Shown: positions 17,701-26,200 of the stretch, piece after piece | Layout of the letters: the number at the start of each line of letters is the position of its first letter | Position numbering within the stretch: the stretch's first letter is position 1 | From: an uncultured Lachnoclostridium sp. | GTDB lineage: Bacteria; Bacillota; Clostridia; Lachnospirales; Lachnospiraceae | NCBI GenBank assembly: GCA_946499505.1 | Contig: CAMMSL010000006.1 | Location: 51,840-115,839 of the forward strand | Length of the DNA: 64,000 bases | Direction: 5' to 3' | Notes under the pieces: generated by a model | The model's input: only the letters and a program-made list of their open reading frames with translations | What the model was told of the DNA's origin: nothing | Databases searched by the model: none | Position numbers and translations under genes: made by a program

Positions 17701-17772
17701 GCGGTTGAACTGATCGTGGTTCTGCGGTGGAGAAAGAAGAGAGCAAAGGCGCCTTCCACTGAAAGCAGATAA
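14737..17772 (+). CDS. Membrane-anchored, domain-swapped GH3 beta-glucosidase-like enzyme
   Basis: A 1011-residue glycoside hydrolase family 3 protein. Two transmembrane helices (about 33-55 and 66-84) precede the extracellular part, and a third (about 982-1000) is followed by a basic tail. The usual C-terminal domains come first: the alpha/beta sandwich (about 105-450) and a fibronectin-III-like domain (about 465-560). The TIM-barrel domain comes last (from LDQLTVEEMSDLVNLGG, about 680) and holds the nucleophile in VLTDWDG (about Asp898). This order is a circular permutation of classical GH3. Its promoter carries the shared 34-bp element. The natural substrate is not visible. Confidence 0.85.
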   Translation: MLQWLIDLLTPIFTSMGVSEVDVQTYVNSLSGYIYAILGSFVLMIAVMIAAHFIVKKGTRHVVRWSAGVAWVLIVAVLANVICFGPMYNNVAIILNSQAQVSEESRENSRDVIREVGEEGMVLLENDGVLPLSSDTKRINVFGWASIAPIFGGTGSGSSDTSSCVGILQSLQDAGYETNDTLTDMYTEYRETRILPEMGNVGYTDWTLPEPTADYYTDEIMQEAEEFSDTAVVVLGRSGGEGQDLPTDMNAVINGTYDIRDEVADGNDQYNYFNCNYDNNGDYDDFDEGEHYLELSNTEEAMLDIVCNAFDDVIVVINSNNAMELGWVENYDSIGALILAPGTGETGMAALGEIIKGDVNPSGKTVDTYVYDLTAAPNYNNTGNFAYNNVEDLKEAFTEADDAYQGNIAFVNYVEGIYLGYKFYETAAEEGLIQYDDVVQYPFGYGLSYTSFTQEISNFTDNGDSISMDVTVTNTGDVAGKSAVEIYFTPPYNNGGIEKASVNLIALGKTETLEPGASETVSFTINKEDMASYDSTGIKTENGGYVLEAGDYTVSVRSDSHTVMDEASFHVDEDINYSTEGRTSDDQTAVNQFQDYSAGNVTYLSRADGFANYEEATAAPAEEACVMDDETRAAVMEKSVAYYDPTLYDNPDDEMPVTGADNGRRLSELTGKDYDDPMWDELLDQLTVEEMSDLVNLGGFQTVAVDSVGKVATLDSDGTSGLNDWVTGVYGTPFPVEVLISQTWNPELAQRTGSAIGAEYADCHIYGWYGPAMNMHRTAFCGRNFEYYSEDGILSGVIASAEINGAAEHGVYAYIKHFALNDQETNRCSFLLTYSGEQAIREIYLKPFEMCVKNFTGESLAVMSSFIWIGTKYSGSNPYLLNNVLRGEWGFRGMVLTDWDGSYGYQLTDDCVRNGNDAMLGFNSYESNVLTDTDSATLVKALRQASKNVMYTVANSGNYTVDNPDEAGLDNMTLTFIGIDAAIAVVLIAVELIVVLRWRKKRAKAPSTESR

Positions 17773-17810
17773 TTATACGGCTGAAAAGCGGCCATAATCG
17801 TGATGGACAA

Positions 17811-17860
17811 AATAAGAGTACTCTGGACGTTGAAAAACGCGCCGGAGTACTCTTATTTTT
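17811..17860. terminator. Terminator hairpin after GH3, copy 1 of a conserved hairpin
   Basis: AATAAGAGTACTCTGG pairs with CCGGAGTACTCTTATT (15 of 16), with an inner CGTT-GAAA-AACG hairpin capping the stem, and TTTTT follows. The reverse strand also has an A/T-rich flank. A hairpin with the same core (GGACGTTGAAAA then ACG and GCCGG) recurs at 23516-23573. Confidence 0.8.
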
Positions 17861-17993
17861 GCGATAAGAACGAATTTGAAAAATAAAGAACAAATTTAGA
17901 ATACAACACGGCATTTGTAAAATAAAATAGGCTCATAAATAACGAGAAGCAAACAGCCAGTATAAGTATTAGATGAACAGGAGGGATAACAAC

Positions 17994-18893
17994 ATGAGTC
18001 TGATGCAGAAGATTATGTTTCAGATTATAAAGCGCGGACAGACTTCTTATGATCCGTCCCGTCCGCGTGATTATGCCGCGAACCGTGCGGCGGAGGAAAA
18101 AGGGGTTCCGCAGAAACTGCCAAAAGGAATTATGAGTCGGGAAGTAATGCTGGACAGTATAGAGGGTGAACTTCTTTATTCGGACAATAATCCGAAAAAT
18201 AAGTGTATTATGTACATCCATGGCGGGGGTTTTGTGACTGGAAGCACGAAAACAGTAAGGCCGCTGACCAGCGAACTGGTGAAACAGACGGGATACAACC
18301 TGTACAGCATCCGGTACAGACTGGCGCCGGAGCACCCGTTTCCCGCAGCGCCGGAGGACTGTTTTCGGGCATATTGTGCACTGGAAAAGAAATACGGCGG
18401 AGACGGTATTGTCATTATGGGAGAAAGCGCCGGTGCCACACTGGCGCTGGCTACGGTTCTGCGGGCAAAAGATGAGGGGATTTCCCTTCCGGCATGCGCC
18501 GTTGTGATTGCTCCGGCAGTACAGTTTGATCAAGAATTTCCAAGCCACAGGAACAATCTGGCAACAGACTGTATGGTCTCCAATCTGACGGAAGAGGTAC
18601 GCGCAACCTACCTGATTTCGGATGATCCGTCAGTTATCCGTAACCCGTATGCAGCACCATATTATGGCGATTATACGGGCTTCCCGCCGACACTGATCAT
18701 TGCATCGGATTCGGAAGTGTTAAGAGACGATTCCGTATTCCTGCATGAGAAAATGAAACGGTCAGAAGCAGAGAGCCGTCTTCATCTTTATCATAACATG
18801 ATGCATATTTTTCCTGTTGCACCGTCTCTTCCGGAGAGTAAAGAAGCACTTAGGGAGATCAGGAAATTTATCAGTGAAAAGTCAAAAAAGTAA
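17994..18893 (+). CDS. Alpha/beta-hydrolase of the hormone-sensitive-lipase family
   Basis: A 299-residue esterase/lipase. It has the HSL oxyanion motif HGGGFVTGS, the segment YRLAPEHPFPAAPEDC and the nucleophile elbow GESAGATLAL. The acid and histidine are likely in ASDSEVLRDDS and MMHIFPV. There is no signal peptide. The start at 17994 has AGGAGGG upstream; the in-frame ATG at 17973 overlaps that site. It is followed 27 bp later by the GH78 gene and may remove acyl groups from the glycans that enzyme handles. Confidence 0.85.
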   Translation: MSLMQKIMFQIIKRGQTSYDPSRPRDYAANRAAEEKGVPQKLPKGIMSREVMLDSIEGELLYSDNNPKNKCIMYIHGGGFVTGSTKTVRPLTSELVKQTGYNLYSIRYRLAPEHPFPAAPEDCFRAYCALEKKYGGDGIVIMGESAGATLALATVLRAKDEGISLPACAVVIAPAVQFDQEFPSHRNNLATDCMVSNLTEEVRATYLISDDPSVIRNPYAAPYYGDYTGFPPTLIIASDSEVLRDDSVFLHEKMKRSEAESRLHLYHNMMHIFPVAPSLPESKEALREIRKFISEKSKK

Positions 18894-18920
18894 TTGTTAC
18901 AGGGGAAGGCAGGTGACACT

Positions 18921-21533
18921 ATGATTATTAAAGATTTTCAAGTCAATCATATGTCGAGACCGGTGGGAATCGACGGACATGGACTCAGGCTGACGTGGAA
19001 ACTAGGAGATGGTAAAAAGCAGAGTGCATTTACAATAAAGGTTACAGATGAGACGGGGAACATACTTGAAGAAGCCGATATTAAGGGTGACAGGATGTTT
19101 TATGTCCTTAGGGAAGATATCCCCGAGCGGACAAAAGCTAAAGTGACACTTATTGTCCGCGATGAAAGGGGAGTAGAAAGTCTTCCTGCATCAATTGCCG
19201 TTGTGACGGGAATTGAGAAAACAAAATGGAAAGCGGACTGGATCCTTCCGGAACTGTCTGAAGAGAAAACCGATAGCAGACGGGCCTCCTATGCGGGAAA
19301 GGTGTTTGAACTGTCGAATGACCAGATTGCCGAGGCAGAAGAAAAGGGGGCATATCTGTATGCTACTTGCCATGGTATCATGAATATCTATATTAACGGA
19401 CAGGAGATCACGGACCGCCAGTTTATGCCCGGTACGCAGCAGTACGATAAACGCCTGATGGTGGAAACTCTGGACATACAGCGCTTTCTGAGAGTCGGAG
19501 AAAACGAGATCCTTGTGTCACTCGGGGACGGGTGGTATCGGGGTTCTATGGGGATGGATCAGGAAAAAAATATCTACGGAACGGATCTGGCCCTTCTGCT
19601 TCAGCTGGAGATCGGGAAAAAAACAGTCGTGAAAACAGATGAGACATGGATGGCGACACAGGATGGTCCGATCGGAAGGAACGATTTTATGGCGGGAGAG
19701 GAATATGACGCGAGAAAAGAGTTTACTGGAAAAAGCGAAGGCTGCATGGCATGCTTCCATGGAGTAAAGAAAAAGAATTTTGGCTTTGATAATCTGATCT
19801 ATACAGATACGGTTCCGATCATCCCGCACGAAATATTTCAAGCGGAGGAGATCATTACGCCGGACGGTGATAAGGTACTTGATTTCGGACAGAATCTTGT
19901 AGGGTATGTCTCTTTTGAATTTGAGGGAACTGCAGGACAGAAGCTGAGTCTGATTCACGGAGAAACACTGGATCTGAACGGGAATTTTACGACAGTGAAT
20001 TTCCAGAATCCGAAGAAACCGGTCAAGCAGCAGATAGATTATATTTGCAGAGATGGAAAGAATAAATACCATCCGACAAAAACCTATATGGGATTCCGGT
20101 ATGTAAAAGTGATCGCTGATTTCGAGATAGATCCTGCTGATTTTAAAGCCGTAGCTCTGTATTCTGACATAAAGGTGACGGCGTCGTTTGCCTGCGGTGT
20201 GCCGGAGGTTGAGAAACTTTTTGAAAATGCTCTGTGGTCTATGAAAGGAAATTTCATAGATGTGCCGACTGACTGCCCCACACGGGAGAAGTCAGGGTAT
20301 TCCGGGGACTGTCAGGTGTATGTCCATACGGCAATGTATCTTATGGACTGTTATTGCGTATATGCAAAATGGCTCCGGGAACAGGCTGCGGGACAGTATG
20401 AGGACGGCGTCGTTCCCCAGATCGCACCGAAGGACAGCGCTCCGGGAGTAAAGCAGAAAATGGGGCCTATGATGAGCCTTGACGGAGGAATCGGATGGTC
20501 TGATGCATTTGAAATCGTGCCGTACCGTCTAATGAAGCGGTACGGAGATGACACTCTGATCCGGGAGTATTATGAAGCTCTTCGGAGATGGACGCAATAT
20601 GAAATCAGGCGGGCGGAAAAGACAAGATGGAGCAATCGGAGACTCCTTACTAAAGAGCATCGTAAATATATGATCGATACCGGATGGATGTGGGGAGAAT
20701 GGCTGGAACCGGGCCAGGATACGGTAAGTTATATGAGCAATCTGGTCATGAACGGTGACCCGGAGACAGGAACCGCCTTTTTCTACACCAATCTGAGATA
20801 TATGGAAGAGTTTGCAAAGCTCCTCGGAAAACACGAGGATAGGCAGTACTATCGAAATCTGGCAGAGAAAGCCAGAGACGCATACAGGGCATTCTTCCTT
20901 GAAGACGGAAGGATAACAGAAAAGAAGAGGCAGTGCCGTTTTGTGCGTCCGATCGCCCACGATCTTCTTACAGAGAGTGAAAAGGTGAGAGCTGCTGCTG
21001 ATCTTGCCAGACTTGTTGATGAAAACAATAACCATTTGAATACAGGATTTCTGACAACCCATGAATTGAATCGCAGCCTGAGCCGGTTCGGACAAAATAG
21101 AAAAGCGTATGATCTTCTCCTGCAAAAGGAAAAACCGGGCTGGCTGTATTCCGTAATGAAAGGATGCACGACCATTCCGGAAAGCTGGGACTGCTTTGAT
21201 GAAAACGGAACTCCGTCAGATCCCTTCAATCATTATTCTTACGGCACAATTGCCGGCTGGCTGATGGACTGTGTGTGCGGAATAAATGTAGAAGAAGGAA
21301 AGATCAGGATTCAGCCCTATCCGGATCCATGTCTGGGATATGCCAAAGCAGTATATGATTCTCCGTACGGGACAATCATTTCCGGCTGGGAATACCGACA
21401 GGACAAAATAGTTTATCACATTGAGATTCCGGCGAATATGATGGCGGAAATCCTGATCGAGGGACTGGAAAAAAGAACGGTGGATACAGGAATATATGAT
21501 CTTGAAATATGTCTGAGTGGTTCGAATGGATAG
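18921..21533 (+). CDS. Alpha-L-rhamnosidase (GH78)
   Basis: An 870-residue GH78-type enzyme that removes terminal alpha-L-rhamnose. N-terminal beta-sandwich domains include the family pattern GWYRGSMGMD. The alpha/alpha-barrel catalytic domain carries DVPTDCPTREKSGYSGDCQV (about 445-465), where the GH78 general acid normally sits, and later PESWDCFDENGTPS and NHYSYGTIAGWL. There is no signal peptide, so it should be cytoplasmic and act on imported rhamnosides. ATG 18921 was chosen over the TTG at 18894. It probably forms an operon with the HSL esterase. Confidence 0.88.
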   Translation: MIIKDFQVNHMSRPVGIDGHGLRLTWKLGDGKKQSAFTIKVTDETGNILEEADIKGDRMFYVLREDIPERTKAKVTLIVRDERGVESLPASIAVVTGIEKTKWKADWILPELSEEKTDSRRASYAGKVFELSNDQIAEAEEKGAYLYATCHGIMNIYINGQEITDRQFMPGTQQYDKRLMVETLDIQRFLRVGENEILVSLGDGWYRGSMGMDQEKNIYGTDLALLLQLEIGKKTVVKTDETWMATQDGPIGRNDFMAGEEYDARKEFTGKSEGCMACFHGVKKKNFGFDNLIYTDTVPIIPHEIFQAEEIITPDGDKVLDFGQNLVGYVSFEFEGTAGQKLSLIHGETLDLNGNFTTVNFQNPKKPVKQQIDYICRDGKNKYHPTKTYMGFRYVKVIADFEIDPADFKAVALYSDIKVTASFACGVPEVEKLFENALWSMKGNFIDVPTDCPTREKSGYSGDCQVYVHTAMYLMDCYCVYAKWLREQAAGQYEDGVVPQIAPKDSAPGVKQKMGPMMSLDGGIGWSDAFEIVPYRLMKRYGDDTLIREYYEALRRWTQYEIRRAEKTRWSNRRLLTKEHRKYMIDTGWMWGEWLEPGQDTVSYMSNLVMNGDPETGTAFFYTNLRYMEEFAKLLGKHEDRQYYRNLAEKARDAYRAFFLEDGRITEKKRQCRFVRPIAHDLLTESEKVRAAADLARLVDENNNHLNTGFLTTHELNRSLSRFGQNRKAYDLLLQKEKPGWLYSVMKGCTTIPESWDCFDENGTPSDPFNHYSYGTIAGWLMDCVCGINVEEGKIRIQPYPDPCLGYAKAVYDSPYGTIISGWEYRQDKIVYHIEIPANMMAEILIEGLEKRTVDTGIYDLEICLSGSNG

Positions 21534-21536
21534 GAA

Positions 21537-21596
21537 ATAACTATATAAAATGATTAATTATAAATATTTGAAATATAATCTTCTCCGTTATACAAT
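21537..21596 (+). promoter_or_regulatory. Promoter of the alcohol dehydrogenase gene with shared 34-bp element (copy B)
   Basis: The element at 21537-21570 differs from that at 14600-14633 at only two positions. It runs into TTGAAA (21568-21573), and TACAAT (21591-21596) follows after 17 bp. Half-sites ATAACTA and TAATTAT (11 bp apart) give partial dyad symmetry, as expected for a LysR-type site. Confidence 0.75.
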
Positions 21597-21637
21597 AATT
21601 ACAGAAAAAGATAACAGAAAAGGAGCTGAAAATAAAA

Positions 21638-22807
21638 ATGCTTGGAAATTTTGAATACTGTAATCCGACGAAACTTTATTTTGGAGAGGATTCACTGAAT
21701 TACTTAAATACGGAACTTCCGAAATACGGAGACAATGTAGTTTTGATCTACGGAGGCGGTTCTATCAAAAAGAACGGAATCTACGACGACGTATGCAGGA
21801 TCCTGAAAGACAACGGGAAGAATGTGGCGGAGATCTCCGGTGTAATGCCAAATCCGACTCTTGAGAAGCTGTATGAAGGCGTAGAGATCGCAAGAAATCA
21901 TCATGCAGACTTTCTTCTTGCCGTAGGCGGCGGCTCTGTCTGCGATTATGCGAAGGCAGTATCGGTTTCTGTAAACTGTGAGGAGGATCCGTGGGAGAAG
22001 TATTATCTCCGCTTTGAAGAACCGGACTGCGAGACCCTGCCGGTGGGATGTGTTCTGACGATGGTGGGAACCGGATCAGAGATGAACGCGGGAGCGGTTA
22101 TTACAAACCATGAGTCAAAGCTGAAGATCGGCCATGTCTTTGCGGATGAGAAGATCATGCCAAGATTTTCTATCCTGAATCCGAAGTATACGCTGACACT
22201 GCCTCATTATCAGATGACAGCAGGGATTTATGATATCTTTAACCATATCTGTGAGCAATATTTTTCCGGAGAGGACGACAATACAAGCGATTATATCAGT
22301 GAAGGCTTGATGCGCTCCCTCCTTCATTCCAGTCGGATCGCCAATAAAGATCCGCAGAATTATGAGGCCCGGAGCAACATCATGTGGACCGCTACATGGG
22401 CGTTGAATACGTTAGTTTCCCGGGGAAAATCGACAGACTGGATGGTTCACATGATCGGGCAGTCTGTAGGTGCTTATACCAATGCAACCCATGGCATGAC
22501 GCTGGCAGCGGTTTCCCTGCCTTATTACCGTTATATCATGCCATATGGACTGGCGAAGTTCAAACGCTTTGCTGTCAATGTATGGGATGTGGATCCGGCA
22601 GGAAAGAGCGATGAGCAGATCGCAGAAGAAGGTCTCAAAGCCATGGAAAACTGGATGAAAGAACTTGGGCTTGTCATGAGTATTTCCGAACTGGGAGCGA
22701 CAGAAGAGATGCTTGACGGTATCGCAGACGGCACGCTGATCATGGAAGGCGGATATAAGGTTCTTGACCGGGATGAAGTGAAAGAGATCCTGAAAGAAAG
22801 TATGTAA
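21638..22807 (+). CDS. Iron-containing alcohol dehydrogenase (YqhD/BDH type)
   Basis: A 389-residue group III alcohol dehydrogenase, probably NADPH-dependent and reducing aldehydes. The N-terminal Rossmann-like domain has AVGGGSVCDYAKAVS, and the helical metal domain has the Asp and His ligands in GIYDIFNHICEQYF and in WMVHMIGQSVGAYTNATHGMTLA. The opening NPTKLYFGEDSL is typical of the butanol dehydrogenase/YqhD branch. AAAGGAG precedes the start by 13 nt. The promoter shares the 34-bp element, suggesting control by the LysR gene at 26932. Confidence 0.92.
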   Translation: MLGNFEYCNPTKLYFGEDSLNYLNTELPKYGDNVVLIYGGGSIKKNGIYDDVCRILKDNGKNVAEISGVMPNPTLEKLYEGVEIARNHHADFLLAVGGGSVCDYAKAVSVSVNCEEDPWEKYYLRFEEPDCETLPVGCVLTMVGTGSEMNAGAVITNHESKLKIGHVFADEKIMPRFSILNPKYTLTLPHYQMTAGIYDIFNHICEQYFSGEDDNTSDYISEGLMRSLLHSSRIANKDPQNYEARSNIMWTATWALNTLVSRGKSTDWMVHMIGQSVGAYTNATHGMTLAAVSLPYYRYIMPYGLAKFKRFAVNVWDVDPAGKSDEQIAEEGLKAMENWMKELGLVMSISELGATEEMLDGIADGTLIMEGGYKVLDRDEVKEILKESM

Positions 22808-22811
22808 GTCG

Positions 22812-22850
22812 AATAAGCCGGAGTGGAGGAAACTTCTGCTCCGGTTTATT
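22812..22850 (+). terminator. Hairpin after the alcohol dehydrogenase
   Basis: AATAAGCCGGAG (22812-22823) pairs with CTCCGGTTTATT (22839-22850) with one G-U pair and a 15-nt loop. The T-run is short, so termination may be partial. Confidence 0.55.
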
Positions 22851-22917
22851 CTGCACGGCCGCAGGCAATATGCTAAAAGACGCTGATTTTGAGTAATTTG
22901 AAAGGCGGTTCTGGATA

Positions 22918-23421
22918 ATGAAAAAATTTATTACTATGACACTTATTCTTGTGTGTACTCTTGCAGCAGTATTGTCAGGCTGCGCAGGCGGCAGGCAGAC
23001 AGGAAATCCTGAATCAGAATCGTCAGGAAATGATGCAGAAGGATTTGAGGAGGAAGATAATATGGGCAGAAAAATAATCGTGGAAGTGAACGGAAGCCGT
23101 TTTACTGCCACACTGGAGAATAATAAAGCAGCGGATGCTCTGGAGGAGATGGTGCAGGAGGAGCCGGTTACGGTACAGATGAGCGATTATGCCGGCTTTG
23201 AAAAGGTAGGATCTCTGGGAACGAGTCTCCCTGCAAGCAACAGACAGACAACAACTCATGCCGGAGATATCGTGCTGTATCAGGGCAATCAGATTGTGAT
23301 CTTCTATGGCTCTAATTCATGGAGTTATACAAGACTGGGGAAGATCGATGATCTGACCGGCTGGGAAGAGGCACTTGGAAACGGAGATGTGACTCTGACT
23401 CTTTCTCCGGAGAAAGCATAA
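22918..23421 (+). CDS. Lipoprotein with cyclophilin-like domain
   Basis: A 167-residue secreted lipoprotein. A lipobox (VLSGC, Cys about 21) ends the signal peptide, a Ser/Glu-rich linker covers about 25-45, and the rest resembles the bacterial cyclophilin-like fold family: GRKIIVEVNGSRFTATLENN, MSDYAGFEKVGSLG, DIVLYQGNQIVIFYGSNSW and LTGWEEAL. Proteins of this family often sit with aldo/keto reductases and alcohol dehydrogenases, as here. Prolyl isomerase activity is not established for them. It is probably anchored outside the membrane. Confidence 0.8.
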   Translation: MKKFITMTLILVCTLAAVLSGCAGGRQTGNPESESSGNDAEGFEEEDNMGRKIIVEVNGSRFTATLENNKAADALEEMVQEEPVTVQMSDYAGFEKVGSLGTSLPASNRQTTTHAGDIVLYQGNQIVIFYGSNSWSYTRLGKIDDLTGWEEALGNGDVTLTLSPEKA

Positions 23422-23515
23422 TAATATTTATGATAAGATTATGGCAGAGCCATAGCTTTTAGGAATGGCACAATATTTGTTTTAGGTATTTGAGACCTTA
23501 AGTATATTGGATTAA

Positions 23516-23573
23516 AATAATAAGAGTATGACAGGACGTTGAAAATACGGGCCGGCGTGCTCTTATTATTTTA
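23516..23573. terminator. Terminator hairpin, copy 2 of a conserved hairpin
   Basis: AATAATAAGAG (23516-23526) pairs with CTCTTATTATT (23560-23570). The middle carries GGACGTTGAAAA and GCCGGCG, the same core as at 17811-17860. It lies 95 bp after the lipoprotein gene and before the aldo/keto reductase. Confidence 0.65.
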
Positions 23574-23640
23574 CTAACAATGCAGTTTTGCGTATGGTGC
23601 AGGCTGAGCTTTTATATTTTTTGACAGGAGGAGATATAAA

Positions 23641-24744
23641 ATGGCAGATATGCAGTACAGAGAGCTCCCTCACGGCGGGGAGAAGATCAGTGTGATCGGT
23701 CTCGGGATGGGCTCCATCCACGAGGGAAGCGAAGCGGAGATTGAAGAGACGCTGAAGCTTGCCCTGGCGAGCGGTGTCGATTATTTTGACATGGCTGCTT
23801 CCGAGGCAAAGCCGTATCCGTGTTATGCGCGTGCTTTTGAGGGAAAACGGGAACAGGTTTATCTTCAGATGCACTTCGGCGCGGTGTATGACAGCGGAAA
23901 ATACGGCTGGACGAGAGACTTAAAGAAGATCAGAAAGACATTCGAGAGCCAGCTTTCCATGCTGCACACGGATTACACGGATATGGGATTCGTACATTGC
24001 ATCGATGAAGTGAGTGATTATGAGAAGATCATGTCTGGCGGAATCTGGGATTATATGAAGTCATTGAAGGAAAACGGAGTGATCCGTCATCTGGGACTGT
24101 CCTCCCATGACCCGGAGATCATCCGGCGGTTTCTGGATACGGGCCTGATCGATATGGTCATGTTCAGCATCAATCCGGCATACGACTATTCCACCGGCGA
24201 TTATGCCATTGGCACAGCTTCTGACAGGGGAAAACTGTACCGGGAGTGCGAGAGAGAGGGCGTTGGCATCTCTGTCATGAAGCCTTTCGGCGGCGGACAG
24301 CTTCTGAATGCGAAGACGTCGCCTTTTAAACAGGCTCTTACGAAAACGCAGTGTATCCGGTACGCTCTTGACCGTCCGGCAGTTCTCACGGTACTTCCGG
24401 GTGTGAGAAATTCACAGGATTTAAAGGATGTGTTGTCTTATTTAGACGCAACTGAGGAGGAACAGGACTACTCTGTGATCGGGCAGTTCACGCCTCAGAA
24501 TGCGGACGGGATCTGTGTGTACTGCAATCACTGCCAGCCTTGTCCGAAAGGGCTTAACGTGGGCATGATCAATAAGTACTATGACCTTGCCCTTGCCGGG
24601 GACGAGATGTCAAAGGGACATTATGATAAACTGGAAGTCAAAGCAGGTGAATGTATTCAGTGCGGTCACTGCGAATCACGCTGTCCGTTCCATGTAAAGC
24701 AGGAGGCAAGGATGCAGGAGATCAGCAGGTATTTCGGTGAGTAA
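23641..24744 (+). CDS. Aldo/keto reductase with C-terminal 2x[4Fe-4S] ferredoxin domain
   Basis: A 367-residue fusion. Residues about 8-270 form the aldo/keto reductase barrel (VIGLGMGSIHEG, DYFDMAASEA, HLGLSSHD, MKPFGGG). The C-terminus has two cysteine clusters, CVYCNHCQPCP and CIQCGHCESRCPF, for two 4Fe-4S centres. Such proteins probably couple NAD(P)H or ferredoxin electrons to carbonyl reduction. The usual AKR catalytic Tyr region is altered (FDMAASEAKPYP). AGGAGGAG precedes the ATG. It overlaps the MATE gene that follows by 8 bp. Confidence 0.88.
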   Translation: MADMQYRELPHGGEKISVIGLGMGSIHEGSEAEIEETLKLALASGVDYFDMAASEAKPYPCYARAFEGKREQVYLQMHFGAVYDSGKYGWTRDLKKIRKTFESQLSMLHTDYTDMGFVHCIDEVSDYEKIMSGGIWDYMKSLKENGVIRHLGLSSHDPEIIRRFLDTGLIDMVMFSINPAYDYSTGDYAIGTASDRGKLYRECEREGVGISVMKPFGGGQLLNAKTSPFKQALTKTQCIRYALDRPAVLTVLPGVRNSQDLKDVLSYLDATEEEQDYSVIGQFTPQNADGICVYCNHCQPCPKGLNVGMINKYYDLALAGDEMSKGHYDKLEVKAGECIQCGHCESRCPFHVKQEARMQEISRYFGE

Positions 24745-26116
24745 TTGCAGCGTCAGCCGGAGAAACATCCAGCAGCGTCCGGGAGATTCCGGCTATGCGC
24801 AGATTTTAAGGACGCTGCTCTTTTTATCCATCCCCACAATCGTGGAAGAAGTACTTGCCACGCTGCTCCAGTACGTGGATACTGCAATGGTGGGACAGCT
24901 CGGCGAACAGGCGACGGCTTCGGTAAGCATCACTACGAATGTGACGTGGCTTGTCAACAGTGTATCGGGAGCCGTCGGTACGGCAGTCCTTGTCCTGCTC
25001 TCAAAAGCGGCGGGAGCAGGAGATGAAAAACAGGTGAAGAAACTGTCCCAGCAGACGCTGTTTCTGGCTCTTGCATCCGGGGTGCTGCTCGAGATACTGT
25101 CACTCATCCTGTGCCCGTATATTCCGATATGGATGGGAGCGGAGCCGGCAATCCGGGATCAGGCTTCCCGCTATTTCTTTATTATCAGTGTGCCGCTGGT
25201 GTTCCGCTATGTAAGCACGGTTCTTGGTGCGGCGCTCCGGGCGGTGCAGGATACAAAGACGCCGATGCTTATCAGCCTTGCAGCCAACGGACTGAATATT
25301 GTGATGAACTATTTTTTGATCTATCCTGCGAATCTGGGAGTGGACGGCGCTGCAATTGCCTCGGCTATATCCTATGCGCTTTCCGGTATCCTGATGTTCA
25401 TATCCTGCAGGAAAAACAGCCAGCTTTGCTGGAAATTACGGGAGTTCTCGGTGGACAGAAAACTGCTGGCAGAGTGTGCGGATGTGGGAATGCCGGTACT
25501 TGGGACCAGCATGGTGAGCTGCTTCGGATATGTGGTGTTCGCCGGCCTTGTCTCGGGAATGGGGACAACAGTGTTTGCAGCCCATTCCATCGCGGTGACG
25601 GCTGAGACCATTTTTTATGTGCCGGGTTACGGGCTTAGGTCTGCCGCGTCCACCCTGATCGGAAATGCCAGAGGCGAAGGAAATATGAAGAAGCTGAAGA
25701 CCGTGGGGATCTTAAGCGTGCTGCTCACAGTTGCTGTCATGTGTGTGAGCGGTCTTGTGCTGTTTTTCGGCGCACATCTGCTCATGAGCCTTTTTACCCC
25801 AAGCCGACCGGTGGTGGATCTGGGAGCCGAGATGCTCCGGCTTGTAGCGTTATCAGAACCGTTCTTCGGACTTATGGTCGTACTGGAAGGAATTTTCTAC
25901 GGCCTTGGCCGGACAAGATATTCGTTTATCGTAGAGACAGTGGGAATGTGGTGTGTGCGTATCCTGTTTACGTTTCTCTGCGTGCGGTACTGGGGGCTGG
26001 GACTTCGCGCTGTCTGGTACTGTATGATCGCGGACAATGTGTGCAAGGCAGTTCTCTTTGCAGTCCCGTTTCTGACAAAAAGAAGCCGGGTGAGACAGTG
26101 GCTTGGCTGTCCCTAA
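24737..26116 (+). CDS. MATE family efflux transporter
   Basis: A 459-residue MATE-type exporter with about twelve transmembrane helices, opening with LFLSIPTIVEEVLATLLQYV and then DTAMVGQLG. The GTG start at 24737 lies inside the last codons of the aldo/keto reductase, so translation is likely coupled. The ribosome site is weak. It is not close in sequence to the MATE proteins at 587 or 48210. Substrate unknown. Confidence 0.88.
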   Translation: MSNCSVSRRNIQQRPGDSGYAQILRTLLFLSIPTIVEEVLATLLQYVDTAMVGQLGEQATASVSITTNVTWLVNSVSGAVGTAVLVLLSKAAGAGDEKQVKKLSQQTLFLALASGVLLEILSLILCPYIPIWMGAEPAIRDQASRYFFIISVPLVFRYVSTVLGAALRAVQDTKTPMLISLAANGLNIVMNYFLIYPANLGVDGAAIASAISYALSGILMFISCRKNSQLCWKLREFSVDRKLLAECADVGMPVLGTSMVSCFGYVVFAGLVSGMGTTVFAAHSIAVTAETIFYVPGYGLRSAASTLIGNARGEGNMKKLKTVGILSVLLTVAVMCVSGLVLFFGAHLLMSLFTPSRPVVDLGAEMLRLVALSEPFFGLMVVLEGIFYGLGRTRYSFIVETVGMWCVRILFTFLCVRYWGLGLRAVWYCMIADNVCKAVLFAVPFLTKRSRVRQWLGCP

Positions 26117-26200
26117 ATCTGTGGTATAAAATCCGTGTTATAATAGATCGCGGATCTGTTTTGTATCAAGACTGAAAGCAGAAGAAAGGACTGGAACATT

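Noticed and set aside
23490-23518. TTGAGA-17-TAAAAT promoter before the aldo/keto reductase as a fourth member of the LysR regulon
   Set aside because: The -10 box overlaps the terminator hairpin and the upstream bases lack AACTAT and ATTA at the required positions.
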